From contig NZ_FQUU01000004.1 in the NCBI RefSeq assembly GCF_900129295.1, positions 248,001 to 312,000 of the forward strand: a DNA stretch of 64,000 nt, given 5' to 3'. A program made the translations under genes and the position numbers. Positions 17,534-25,636 of this stretch are shown here, piece after piece. Position 1 is the stretch's first letter. Every line of letters starts with the position of its first letter. The notes under the pieces were generated by a model, which ran no database searches, was not told where the DNA came from, and worked only from the letters and a program-made list of their open reading frames with translations. The stretch comes from Flavisolibacter ginsengisoli DSM 18119 (GTDB lineage Bacteria; Bacteroidota; Bacteroidia; Chitinophagales; Chitinophagaceae).

Positions 17534-17874
17534 AAATTACATTGCCCTGCATGCTTACATGAAGTGTTTTACCAGGCTTCTCCCAAAACGACATATATAC
17601 AGGGCAAGTTAGTATGAAAGAAATACAATTGCATTATAATTCATTAGGTAGGTAACCAGATGAAAACAGTAATATAACAAGTCATCACAGGTTAAGTATC
17701 CAGAATACCTGCCATAAAGCTATATATGCTTCAAGGCAGGTATTGGCTGATCTATCTAAATTTTCGCAGGTTTGTTAACACGCGCATAATAATGTTATTC
17801 GCATTTATATGCCCCTAATGTCCTGCAGTCTATTGTCATCACTAAGTTGTAGCTCATCCGGCTTTTTATTCGTG
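17534..17874. other. Gene-free convergent interval
   Basis: These 341 bases lie between two convergent genes. A distant inverted pair TTGCCCTG (17542-17549) / CAGGGCAA (17600-17607) frames a segment with CCAAAACGACATATATACAG, possibly a decayed relative of the dispersed GCCC...GGGC repeat. Nothing else is seen. Confidence 0.45.
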
Positions 17875-19689
17875 TTATTTAAGTTTAAGTAGCCTGATGG
17901 TCTGGTGTTGTTCTCCCTGCATCACTTCAGCAAAATATAATCCTGCCGGGTAATTGCTTCCAACCTCAAGGCGGGTGTTGGGGTTAATGGTCAAAGCTTC
18001 CTTCACCTTACCTTCTGCACTATATATCTGTATATACACTTTCTCATCACTGTTTATACTTTGTACATCCACTGTAAAAGCAGAGTGGCTTGGGTTGTTG
18101 AATGTGAAAACTTTCAAACCATTTCCTTTTAAGAAATCTGACTTTGTAACTGGTTCTTGCTGCGGAGAAGTGATACAGTTGCCCAGGTATGCTCCTCTTG
18201 CCAATTGTGCAGGTACGGCTGAACCACTGACACAAATGTTATTTGGCTTGCCTGAAGGATTTGCCTGGCATAACTCAACTTTATCATTCTTATTGCCGCA
18301 GCGTACATCTGCCACAGCAATTGTTTTGCTAATTGTAACGGAGCATCCTGAACCCTGTGTGATAGTGACACTATAGGTTGTTGAAGTTGTTGGAGATACT
18401 GTAATGGACTTCGTTGTGGCACCAGTGTTCCATGCATAGGTATAAGGTCCCGTGTTGTCTGTTTGTGCCGTTAAAGTAATGCCTGATGCAGGTGCATATC
18501 CTAAGTAAACCGTATTAGGCGATGTACCCTTTAGCAGGGCATAAGTATCAGGGATCGTAGCACTTATGCCGGCAGCGTTGAAAGCTGGTAATGGATAGGT
18601 GTCATTATGAAGGGATGTCATGTAGGCATATGTACTACCTCCCTTAGTTGCAGGAGTTGTTGTTCCAACAAGATAAATAGAGTCCTGGTACAAGGCCATA
18701 GCCGTTGCCCTTAAGAAACTTCCCAGGACAGTTTTACCCTTTCCATCAAAACTTATCTCGTTTGGTGGAGCGGTGTTGTATATATTGAGTGTAGTAGGTT
18801 CACCAAAACTTTCATCCAACGTTCCGTCTGCAGTGAACCGTGCCACCGCCATAGAAATATTAGGCACAGTAGGACAAGGGCACTGAAACAGACCTGCCGT
18901 GCCGGCAAGTAGTATTTTGCCGTCTGCCTGCAAGCCTACAGAAACTGCATAATCATTGTAATGATTAATATCCAGTGTCACCATTCCATCGCCACTAAAG
19001 CTGTTGTCCAGTGAACCATCCGCATTAAAACGCAACAAGGCGAAGGCTGACGTGCCGTTTGCAGGTGTGTAGGTAGCGGAAACCAATATCTTACCATCTG
19101 TTTGTATAGCCAGCTCACTGAAATTGTTTACTCCATTTGGGATGACAACTTGTGTAAAGGAAGGATCAGGGGTGCCATTCTCATTGAAGCGTGTGACCTG
19201 GTGATCTCCTATGGCTACGATCTTTGCATCCGGTGTAACAGCAATCTTTGTAATGGGAAAGCTTGCACTGGCAACCCCATTGGTACCAAAAGAAGGATCT
19301 GTTGCTCCATCGGGAAGCAGTCGTGTGATACTACCACCGGCAGTTAATATTTTGCCATTGCAAAGAACTTTCACATCTGTTCCGGCAATGCTTACTGTGC
19401 CACCGGTACCAAAGCTTTGGTCAGGCGTTCCATCGGTATTAAAGCGTCCCATCTTGTCTCCTATTACAATAAATTTTTCGCCCTGCCAGTCTATACCCAT
19501 ACCTGTTGACCAGTCGTTGTAATAAATGCCCAAGGAGGTGATCATACGGCCCGGACCACCAACGGCCACTATCTTGCCTTGACGGCTAACGGCTATATCG
19601 TTATAAGTTTGGGATATACCAAAATACTGTGAATAACCTGCTATTATTAAAAGCAGGTAAAATGCATTAAAAAGGAAAAGCTTTTTCAT
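17875..19689 (-). CDS. Delta-60 repeat protein with T9SS C-terminal sorting domain
   Basis: The protein has 604 residues and a signal peptide ending near IAGYSQ. Residues 25-330 carry repeated delta-60 blocks of the form GKI..aG....RfN.dGt.D.sFg..G, for example QTDGKILVSAT and LRFNADGSLDNSF. A Trp-poor beta region with GPYTYAWNTGATTKSITV and YSVTITQGSGC resembles the SprB/PKD-like repeats of adhesins. The last 80 residues (FTFNNPSHSAFTVDV, VYIQIYSAEGKV, PAGLYFAEVM, RLLKLK) form a type A T9SS sorting domain. The protein is therefore predicted to be exported by type IX secretion to the cell surface or medium. Binding partners are unknown. Confidence 0.9.
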   Translation of the reverse strand: MKKLFLFNAFYLLLIIAGYSQYFGISQTYNDIAVSRQGKIVAVGGPGRMITSLGIYYNDWSTGMGIDWQGEKFIVIGDKMGRFNTDGTPDQSFGTGGTVSIAGTDVKVLCNGKILTAGGSITRLLPDGATDPSFGTNGVASASFPITKIAVTPDAKIVAIGDHQVTRFNENGTPDPSFTQVVIPNGVNNFSELAIQTDGKILVSATYTPANGTSAFALLRFNADGSLDNSFSGDGMVTLDINHYNDYAVSVGLQADGKILLAGTAGLFQCPCPTVPNISMAVARFTADGTLDESFGEPTTLNIYNTAPPNEISFDGKGKTVLGSFLRATAMALYQDSIYLVGTTTPATKGGSTYAYMTSLHNDTYPLPAFNAAGISATIPDTYALLKGTSPNTVYLGYAPASGITLTAQTDNTGPYTYAWNTGATTKSITVSPTTSTTYSVTITQGSGCSVTISKTIAVADVRCGNKNDKVELCQANPSGKPNNICVSGSAVPAQLARGAYLGNCITSPQQEPVTKSDFLKGNGLKVFTFNNPSHSAFTVDVQSINSDEKVYIQIYSAEGKVKEALTINPNTRLEVGSNYPAGLYFAEVMQGEQHQTIRLLKLK

Positions 19690-20198
19690 AATCTTTTTTT
19701 AAGCGTTAAGATTGTTGCATGGTTCCTGATAGAGCTTGCAGAATAGAGCAGGATAAGTAAAAGGCTATTCGTAGGGGGCGTGAGCAGAGCCTGGTTCTAG
19801 TGAAGTCCTGACTTAATTTTCTAAGGTAAAATATTAGGAAATTTATTTCTATGACAGTCGTCAGCGGAATGGTAGATATAGGTTGGGGAATACAAATTGA
19901 AGAGGTGTTTTGAAACATTAATTACAAAGCATCTTTTCAAGAATGTACTGCAACTCTTTAGAGTATTCACAGTTGACCTTATAAAGAATGATTGAGCATG
20001 AAAGCTAAGGCTTGGTGTACAGCAATTTCAGGTTGTATATAAGAAACGCCTAATTCAGCAATGCCGCTAACTTTAGGTATAATAATGTTTACAGCAGTAA
20101 TAAAATAACTGCCTGGCCCTGCTCAATATACAAACAACCTACTTGAACAGCATGCCCGCCAAATAGCATACTGACCCAGTGTTCACTAACAACCCTTG
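19690..20198. other. Gene-free interval
   Basis: Apart from the presumed promoter of the delta-60 gene, I see nothing recognisable in these 509 bases: no strong inverted repeat, promoter motif or small gene with a convincing start. Confidence 0.5.
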
Positions 20199-20732
20199 TC
20201 ACTTTAGAAGTAAAAGAATAATTGCTGCAACAATACCCGCAATAGTAAGATAGACACCTGAACTGAAAAGTTTTGTTCCTGGTTTGAACATCCAGAAAGC
20301 TGAGATGGACATGAAGAGCAGAGCTATTGCAAAAATTGTGGTGAAATAATGAGCTATACTTTTACTGGAAGATTTGTGAAGGCCGGTAAACGGTAATATC
20401 CAGGAATACCATTCTTTAGTGACATATTTAGCCATACCGGTGCTTGCATTGTAGGTACCTTCTTTATAATAAACAATATCTCCCTCTGTTTTTAAAGGTT
20501 TAAGATCCCTGAGTTTCAGTTTAGGCCCCAACTCTGAAACAGGCAGGTTTGCCGACAATTGCACTTCATGCACCACTTCATGCTTTAGCAACTCAGTATC
20601 CCTGTAAGTCTGTATAATGCCGCTCAGCCCATAAATGAGCACCAGGCCAACAATAAAGAACCCGATCTTGTTATGAAGAAAGCGCATATACCAGCGTATA
20701 TTTCTTTTAGGTCTGGATGTTTCCTTTTCCAT
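20199..20732 (-). CDS. PepSY-associated transmembrane protein
   Basis: This 177-residue protein has a basic N-terminus (RPKRNIRWYMRFLHNKIG) leading into TM1 (about 26-46, FFIVGLVLIYGLSGIIQTY). A periplasmic segment of about 75 residues follows, then TM2 (about 125-147) and TM3 (about 157-176). The RFLHNKIGF opening and WILPFTGLHKSSSKSIAHYF before TM2 resemble PepSY-associated helix proteins, which often sit near TonB-dependent iron receptors or reductases. No receptor is adjacent, and the protein is shorter than the classic four-helix family. The function, possibly electron transfer or protease inhibition, is not established. Confidence 0.75.
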   Translation of the reverse strand: MEKETSRPKRNIRWYMRFLHNKIGFFIVGLVLIYGLSGIIQTYRDTELLKHEVVHEVQLSANLPVSELGPKLKLRDLKPLKTEGDIVYYKEGTYNASTGMAKYVTKEWYSWILPFTGLHKSSSKSIAHYFTTIFAIALLFMSISAFWMFKPGTKLFSSGVYLTIAGIVAAIILLLLK

Positions 20733-21023
20733 TTTGATGAAATTAATCAGATTGTAAATTTCTTGTAGGGCACCAATCCCTAGTGCTTAACAGTAACAAT
20801 TGCAATATATAACCGGCCTTATTAAAAAAAACACTGCATTTGTTAAGTTGGGTTAAAGAATTGAATTTTGAATCAATTGGGTTCATAAGGCAAATTGGTT
20901 ATTGAGCAATACAAAATGCAATTAGAAATATTTCTAGTCAACCACTCATTCAGTTAAAATTTACCTTTGAATGCATATAAAGTATTAGTTACAACAACTC
21001 ATCAAAACTTTAAAATAGGAACC

Positions 21024-21464
21024 ATGGCAAGCGTTAGTACCTACCTGAATTTTGTTCACAATACCGAGGAGGCATTTAATTTTTACAAGTCTGTATTTGG
21101 AGGAGAATTCACCGGCAACAGGATAGCCCGGTTTGGAGATATCCCTGCTTCACCAGGTCAGCCACCTATGAAGGAGGAAGATAAAAACCTGGTGATGCAC
21201 ATTGAATTGCGGATATTGGACAGCCATACATTAATGGGTACAGATGCGCCGGAATCAATGGGCTTCCACGTAAACTTTGGCAATAACAGCCATATCAATT
21301 TGCAGCCAGACACAAGAAAGGAAACAAAGGAATTGTTTGACAAGCTATCTGCCGGGGGCAAAGTAACCATGGACCTGCAGGATATGTTTTGGGGCGATTA
21401 TTATGGCAGTTGCACAGATAAATTTGGTGTGCAGTGGATGTTTAATTGCAGCGAAAAGAAATAG
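21024..21464 (+). CDS. VOC superfamily protein, PhnB-like
   Basis: I chose the ATG at 21024 (146 residues), preceded by AGGA and giving the family-typical start ASVSTYLNFVHNTEEAFNFY; a frame from 20967 adds 19 residues of no family match. It has the PhnB-type fold with FYKSVFGGEF, LVMHIELRILDSHTLMGTD, a substrate-side loop SMGFHVNFGNNSHINLQP and the terminal SCTDKFGVQWMFNC. It belongs to the same branch as the protein at 13954-14394 but stands alone. It could be a dioxygenase-like or resistance protein; there is no context for a substrate. Confidence 0.88.
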   Translation: MASVSTYLNFVHNTEEAFNFYKSVFGGEFTGNRIARFGDIPASPGQPPMKEEDKNLVMHIELRILDSHTLMGTDAPESMGFHVNFGNNSHINLQPDTRKETKELFDKLSAGGKVTMDLQDMFWGDYYGSCTDKFGVQWMFNCSEKK

Positions 21465-21468
21465 AACT

Positions 21469-21580
21469 AGGAGAACCCGGATTAATAGAATTTTATTGGA
21501 TTGTTAAGGAGAAGAGAACCAGGATTACTATTATTATATTGGATTGTTGAGGAGAAAGGAAACCCAGAATAAGTATAGTC
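21469..21580 (+). repeat. Imperfect ~40-bp tandem repeat
   Basis: Three successive units begin with AGGAGAA at 21469, 21508 and 21550. The first two contain CCCGGATTAATAGAATTTTA or ACCAGGATTACTATTATTAT and then share ATTGGATTGTT; the third is truncated (AAACCCAGAATAAGTATAGT). The units vary in length by a few bases. It lies directly after the VOC stop codon. Confidence 0.65.
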
Positions 21581-21599
21581 TTAGATAGGCGTCCTGGTA

Positions 21600-21788
21600 C
21601 CAAGCCCCAGAGGGGTGGTATTTTGGTAGCATAAAGATTAATTATCGAGGACAAAGCCCTGTAGGGGCGCCATTTTAATTATTCGTAGAGAGAATGTAAT
21701 CACAATGCATATTCTGCTTTCTCTTTTCTTTTGGGGGTAAATAGTATCGCTAAGAACGCAATGGACCCGCAAAGAAAAACGCAAAGAA
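21600..21788 (+). repeat. REP-like dispersed repeat plus CGCAAAG motif
   Basis: Bases 21600-21707 read CCAAGCCCCAGAGGGGTGG, TATTTTGGTAGCATAAA, then CAAAGCCCTGTAGGGGCGCC, ATTTTAATTA and GAATGTAATCACAATGC, matching the copies at 8919-9146 part by part. A separate shared block GTATCGC.AAG.A.GCA..GG with CGCA.AGAA follows at 21745-21788; its counterpart near the first locus is on the minus strand at 9189-9222. Confidence 0.7.
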
Positions 21789-21833
21789 TAGATTCGGGCA
21801 TATATACTACCTAATTGCGGGTATTAGATCACT

Positions 21834-22475
21834 CTACTGTTTAACAAATCCTTTAAAATCAAATTCCCTTTCTATTAGCTCCAGGATTTGAACCACTTTT
21901 CCTGCTTCAGGAATATCATGCATATACATATCTGGCACTGCATAGGTATACATCCTGTAACTATTTCCGTTAGCATATTCAACTTCTACTCCATCAGAAT
22001 GAGTTGGTAAATCATAACCAGGTAAACTATGAAAATCAGGCAATGTAGTGATGTCCAGCTTAAAAAGTTTCCTGGTAAAACTATTCCATCCTGAAGCCGG
22101 ATCCCTGAATGCTGATCTTTTACCAATGGATGCTCCTTTTTCAAAAAAGAAGTAATTAAACCTAATCAGTTCTGCAGACCAGGTTGAATTTTTATTAGTT
22201 AATATAAAGAGTTGACCGGTATCTTTATTTGGATAACCACGCCAAATACGAATTTGCAATCCATCAAAACCATTTTCCAGCGTTTTTAATGCCAGGGCAT
22301 TCATTAATTTATAGTTTCTATCTCGTGTAGATTTATTTTGCTCCGATTGAGGAATATCCCTGGTAATCGCTTCATGGCCTTTATCCAATCTTTCAATTTT
22401 TATGGCCGGCTCTTCACATGAACCCAGGAACCAAACAATGATTAAAAAAGTTATTGATCGCAAACCATATCGCAT
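21834..22475 (-). CDS. Uncharacterised lipoprotein
   Basis: The protein has 213 residues and a lipoprotein signal peptide (FLIIVWFLGSC, lipidated cysteine at about residue 20). The mature part has no domain I recognise; it alternates strands and loops (LQIRIWRGYPNKDTGQLFIL, SAELIRFNYFFFEKGASI) and ends in a hydrophilic helix KVVQILELIEREFDFKGFV. It lies 53 bases downstream of the polysaccharide-locus regulator stop on the same strand, so it may share its transcript. No function can be given; association with the polysaccharide locus is only positional. Confidence 0.75.
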   Translation of the reverse strand: MRYGLRSITFLIIVWFLGSCEEPAIKIERLDKGHEAITRDIPQSEQNKSTRDRNYKLMNALALKTLENGFDGLQIRIWRGYPNKDTGQLFILTNKNSTWSAELIRFNYFFFEKGASIGKRSAFRDPASGWNSFTRKLFKLDITTLPDFHSLPGYDLPTHSDGVEVEYANGNSYRMYTYAVPDMYMHDIPEAGKVVQILELIEREFDFKGFVKQ

Positions 22476-22528
22476 AATTGAAATTAATTCTAATTAATAT
22501 TATGGATGGGAAACTATTGCCCTGATTT

Positions 22529-25447
22529 TTAATTTTGACTTTTACCTTTTGCCTTATCTTCTCCATTCAATCCTATCAGGTATTCAAACAAATTCATTTC
22601 TGTGGGAATACCTAATTTTTTGCGCAGGCGGTAGCGGCTTATCTCTACTCCCCTAACTGAGATGTTCATGAGTTGTGCAATCTCTTTGGTTGAAAGATTC
22701 ATACGGAGGTACGCACAAAGCTTCATTTCATTGCCTGTAATAGCCGGATGCTTTTCTTTCACCCTTACCACGAAATCGCTATGAACAGTATCAAAGTGTT
22801 TAGTAAAATTTTCCCATTCCTTATCTACCTGGTCGTCCTCGCTGAGCGTTTTGATCATCTTTTTCAATTCGCTTATGGCCTGCTCATTTTCCAGTCTTTT
22901 CATTACCTGTGTCAACTCGCCTTTCACTTTGGTCAACAATTCTCCTTTTTTCACCAGGTGCATGGCAGAAGAAGCCAGCTCCGAATTTTTGAAGTTAATG
23001 TCTGATTCCAGTTTCTGGTTGCGCAGTGCTACCAGTTCACTTTCTGTTTTATTGCGTTCCAGTTCATGTATATATAAAAGCTTTTGTTGCTCCTCCTCAA
23101 ACTTTTTATGTTGAAGCTGAAACTTCTTATGCTGCCAACGATACACTCCGTAGATGATGGCCAAAAGTAACAACAGGTAAAATAGTTTGGCTATTGTGGA
23201 CTGGTACCAGGGGGGCAATATGGTAAAGGCATAGCCCGACACTGCCGATTCGTTGCCCAGGTTATTGCGCACCTTTACCTCGAATCGGTAATTGCCTGCC
23301 GGGAGGTTGGTGTATTCCTTTTCAGTGCGTCGGGTCCACTCAGACCAATTGTCTTCAAAACCATCCAGCCGGTAACTATATTCAAGGTTGGCCTGGTAAC
23401 CAAATAAGGTAGATGCAAATTCAAAATGAAGCGTCTTCCAGCTATAAGACAGTTCAGGAATATCCTTGCTATCCTGCAACTGCTTTTCATTAACATTTTT
23501 AAAATAGCCGCCAAATAAAAGGCTGTCTTTTTTACCCGTAATACGCACCGTTCTAACCTGGACCCTGAGTTCGGGGACTGTCTTTTTATATTTTGCCAGG
23601 TTGATATGGTAAAACCCGGTTTCACCCCCCATGAAAACATTGCTCTCATCAATAGGATATATGAATTCAAATCCACTGAGCATTTTATTATTTAATTCAG
23701 GCAGGTAAAGGATATGGGGTTCCTGGCCACTTAGGTCTGCCAACCCTAAATTCTTTTCATGGATGAACCAGATATTCCCTTCAGCATCTTCCTTCAGGTA
23801 ACGCAGGCTTTGATTTCCTAATAGTTTTTGATAATAGGGTGATGGCTCAAAAGCATCCTTTTGTGCATTGTATTGGTAAACACCTTTTTCTGTAGCTATA
23901 AGTACCCTGTTCTTTATTTTATAAGCATGGTTATTTAATAAGGAAGGCAAGCCATTCTTATCCGTATACGTTTTTTCAACATAAGCCCCATCAGCATTTT
24001 TGCTGATTCGGAACACCCCATGGTATGGGTGAGATACCCAGATATTATCATCCTGGTCGATAGCCACAAACCTTGATGATTCTGAAAACCATGGCAGATC
24101 AAATGAAGGAATGAACGATCCACCCCGGTAATCAAAGAATTGCAATCCCTTATAATGTCCTGCCACAATTTGAGAACTGGCTAACGTTGACGACAAGGGC
24201 ACAAAATTCCAAAACCCCGCTTTATGTGATACCTGCACGGCTTCATTACCTTTTATTATAAAAGCACCTTCGTGGTGACCTAACAGTAACTGGTCATTAA
24301 TCTCTGACAGGCTCCATGTCTGGCCACTGGTTCCCCTGACAAGGGAAAAGTTTCCTTTACTAAAACTAAGGTCTTTTACAGGCTGTAAGGGCACCTGGTA
24401 TAAACCGTTTGAAGTGCCCATAAATAAACTTCCATCATGCCTCATTACAGCATATCCTGATGCATCTCCTGTGAGGGGACTGATATGTTTGATAGCGCTG
24501 TTATAGGCAATAAAAGCTATTCCATTATCGAGACCGAGCCAGAGGTTGCCCTGGTTGTCAAGGAAAATACTCAGCACATTATTATTCTGTATCTGTTCCT
24601 TCCTGGAAAAGCCCTGGATGATATTGCCTTTATGGTCTATTATATATATACCATTATTATTGGTGGCCAGCCCCACCCAGTCTGAATTAATGGAAACCGC
24701 CGAATAGATGCGGGCATCCTTGAACAATTGGTTATTGACAGAATTAAATTTTGTTATGCCTTTCCGGTTAAGGTAGAAGATGCCGTTTTTTAAAGTGGTT
24801 ACAAGAGCACTATCCTGGCCAACCGGCAAAATAGCAGTTAAAGGATCGCTCAAAGGAAGTTCGCTTTGAATACCAAGGGGTTTCCATGTACTGGAAACGA
24901 AGTGCAACAGGCCTGCCTGGAAATCCTGTGCATAAAGCTCTCCGCGGCACACACCCATAAAGGCCCACTCCAGCGGTGCGGCAAAACTGGTAATCGTTTC
25001 ATCGGTGAGCCGAAAGATCTTACTGGAAGAACGGAAGAATACATCCTTTTTAAAAGCAATAATATCCCAGACATCCCCAAAAGACCGGTCTTTAGCCGGA
25101 ATCTCGGGCACCAGGGAATGATATTGTAGCTTGCCATTGGCACCGGGAAGGAAATATCCCAATTCATCCTGTCCGCCAACATAGATACGGTTATCAGGGC
25201 CTATCTCCAAAGAACGTACAATGGTCCTGTTGGGCAATGGATATAACTTCCAATACCTGCCGTCGTAACTAAGAAGGCCTTCATTATTAGCTATATAGAT
25301 AACTCCGTTTTTATCTTGCTTAATATCCCAGTTTTGCAGGCCTGCACTATATGAAGATTTGGAATAATTGATAACATCGGGGAAGCCAATGGTATTTTGG
25401 GCATACAGGTTAATGGGAAAGAATAGGAGTAATAGCAATTTTCTCAT
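22529..25447 (-). CDS. Transmembrane beta-propeller/Y_Y_Y regulator with LuxR HTH
   Basis: This 972-residue protein has a signal peptide (1-16, FFPINLYAQ). A periplasmic sensor of two-component-regulator propeller repeats covers about residues 20-640 (blocks such as IKQDKNGVIYIANNEGLLSY and LDNQGNLWLGLDNGIAFI). A Y_Y_Y domain (about 675-743, YSYRLDGFEDNWSEW, LPAGNYRFEVKV) precedes one transmembrane helix (about 753-771), a long coiled coil (775-880) and a LuxR-type HTH (900-960, AYLRMNLSTKEIAQLMNISV). There is no kinase or receiver domain, so signal passes straight from periplasm to DNA. It is divergent from susC, whose operon it is predicted to control in response to a released oligosaccharide. 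Confidence 0.9.
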   Translation of the reverse strand: MRKLLLLLFFPINLYAQNTIGFPDVINYSKSSYSAGLQNWDIKQDKNGVIYIANNEGLLSYDGRYWKLYPLPNRTIVRSLEIGPDNRIYVGGQDELGYFLPGANGKLQYHSLVPEIPAKDRSFGDVWDIIAFKKDVFFRSSSKIFRLTDETITSFAAPLEWAFMGVCRGELYAQDFQAGLLHFVSSTWKPLGIQSELPLSDPLTAILPVGQDSALVTTLKNGIFYLNRKGITKFNSVNNQLFKDARIYSAVSINSDWVGLATNNNGIYIIDHKGNIIQGFSRKEQIQNNNVLSIFLDNQGNLWLGLDNGIAFIAYNSAIKHISPLTGDASGYAVMRHDGSLFMGTSNGLYQVPLQPVKDLSFSKGNFSLVRGTSGQTWSLSEINDQLLLGHHEGAFIIKGNEAVQVSHKAGFWNFVPLSSTLASSQIVAGHYKGLQFFDYRGGSFIPSFDLPWFSESSRFVAIDQDDNIWVSHPYHGVFRISKNADGAYVEKTYTDKNGLPSLLNNHAYKIKNRVLIATEKGVYQYNAQKDAFEPSPYYQKLLGNQSLRYLKEDAEGNIWFIHEKNLGLADLSGQEPHILYLPELNNKMLSGFEFIYPIDESNVFMGGETGFYHINLAKYKKTVPELRVQVRTVRITGKKDSLLFGGYFKNVNEKQLQDSKDIPELSYSWKTLHFEFASTLFGYQANLEYSYRLDGFEDNWSEWTRRTEKEYTNLPAGNYRFEVKVRNNLGNESAVSGYAFTILPPWYQSTIAKLFYLLLLLAIIYGVYRWQHKKFQLQHKKFEEEQQKLLYIHELERNKTESELVALRNQKLESDINFKNSELASSAMHLVKKGELLTKVKGELTQVMKRLENEQAISELKKMIKTLSEDDQVDKEWENFTKHFDTVHSDFVVRVKEKHPAITGNEMKLCAYLRMNLSTKEIAQLMNISVRGVEISRYRLRKKLGIPTEMNLFEYLIGLNGEDKAKGKSQN

Positions 25448-25487
25448 CTGGTGGCTGACGCGTTAGGTTGTGAAAGTATAAAAAATT

Positions 25488-25558
25488 ACATGATGTAGTA
25501 ATGATGTACCTCATTTCCCTGTAAAATCAGCTATTACGCCAGGTTGATGTAGTAATGA
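25488..25558. promoter_or_regulatory. Spaced GATGTA repeats upstream of susC (candidate operator)
   Basis: TGATGTAGTAATGA occurs exactly at 25491-25504 and again at 25545-25558. A further ATGATGTA starts at 25501, 11 bases after the first one (25490), and TACATGATGTA at 25488-25498 is palindromic about its central G. The repeats sit in the 189-base divergent region between the LuxR-type regulator and susC, where a multi-site operator would be expected. Confidence 0.5.
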
Positions 25559-25636
25559 AGGGGCGCTTTATTTTACAATTGTAGGGTGGCTGAGTACTTT
25601 TATTCCTTCTTCAATTAAACTAAAACGATTTGCTTT

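Larger units (their letters stand above)
21465..21833. other. Gene-free interval with three kinds of repeat
   Basis: These 369 bases contain short imperfect tandem repeats (21469-21580), one copy of the dispersed hairpin repeat (21600-21707) and a CGCAAAGAA-type repeat (21745-21788). There is no gene. Confidence 0.7.
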
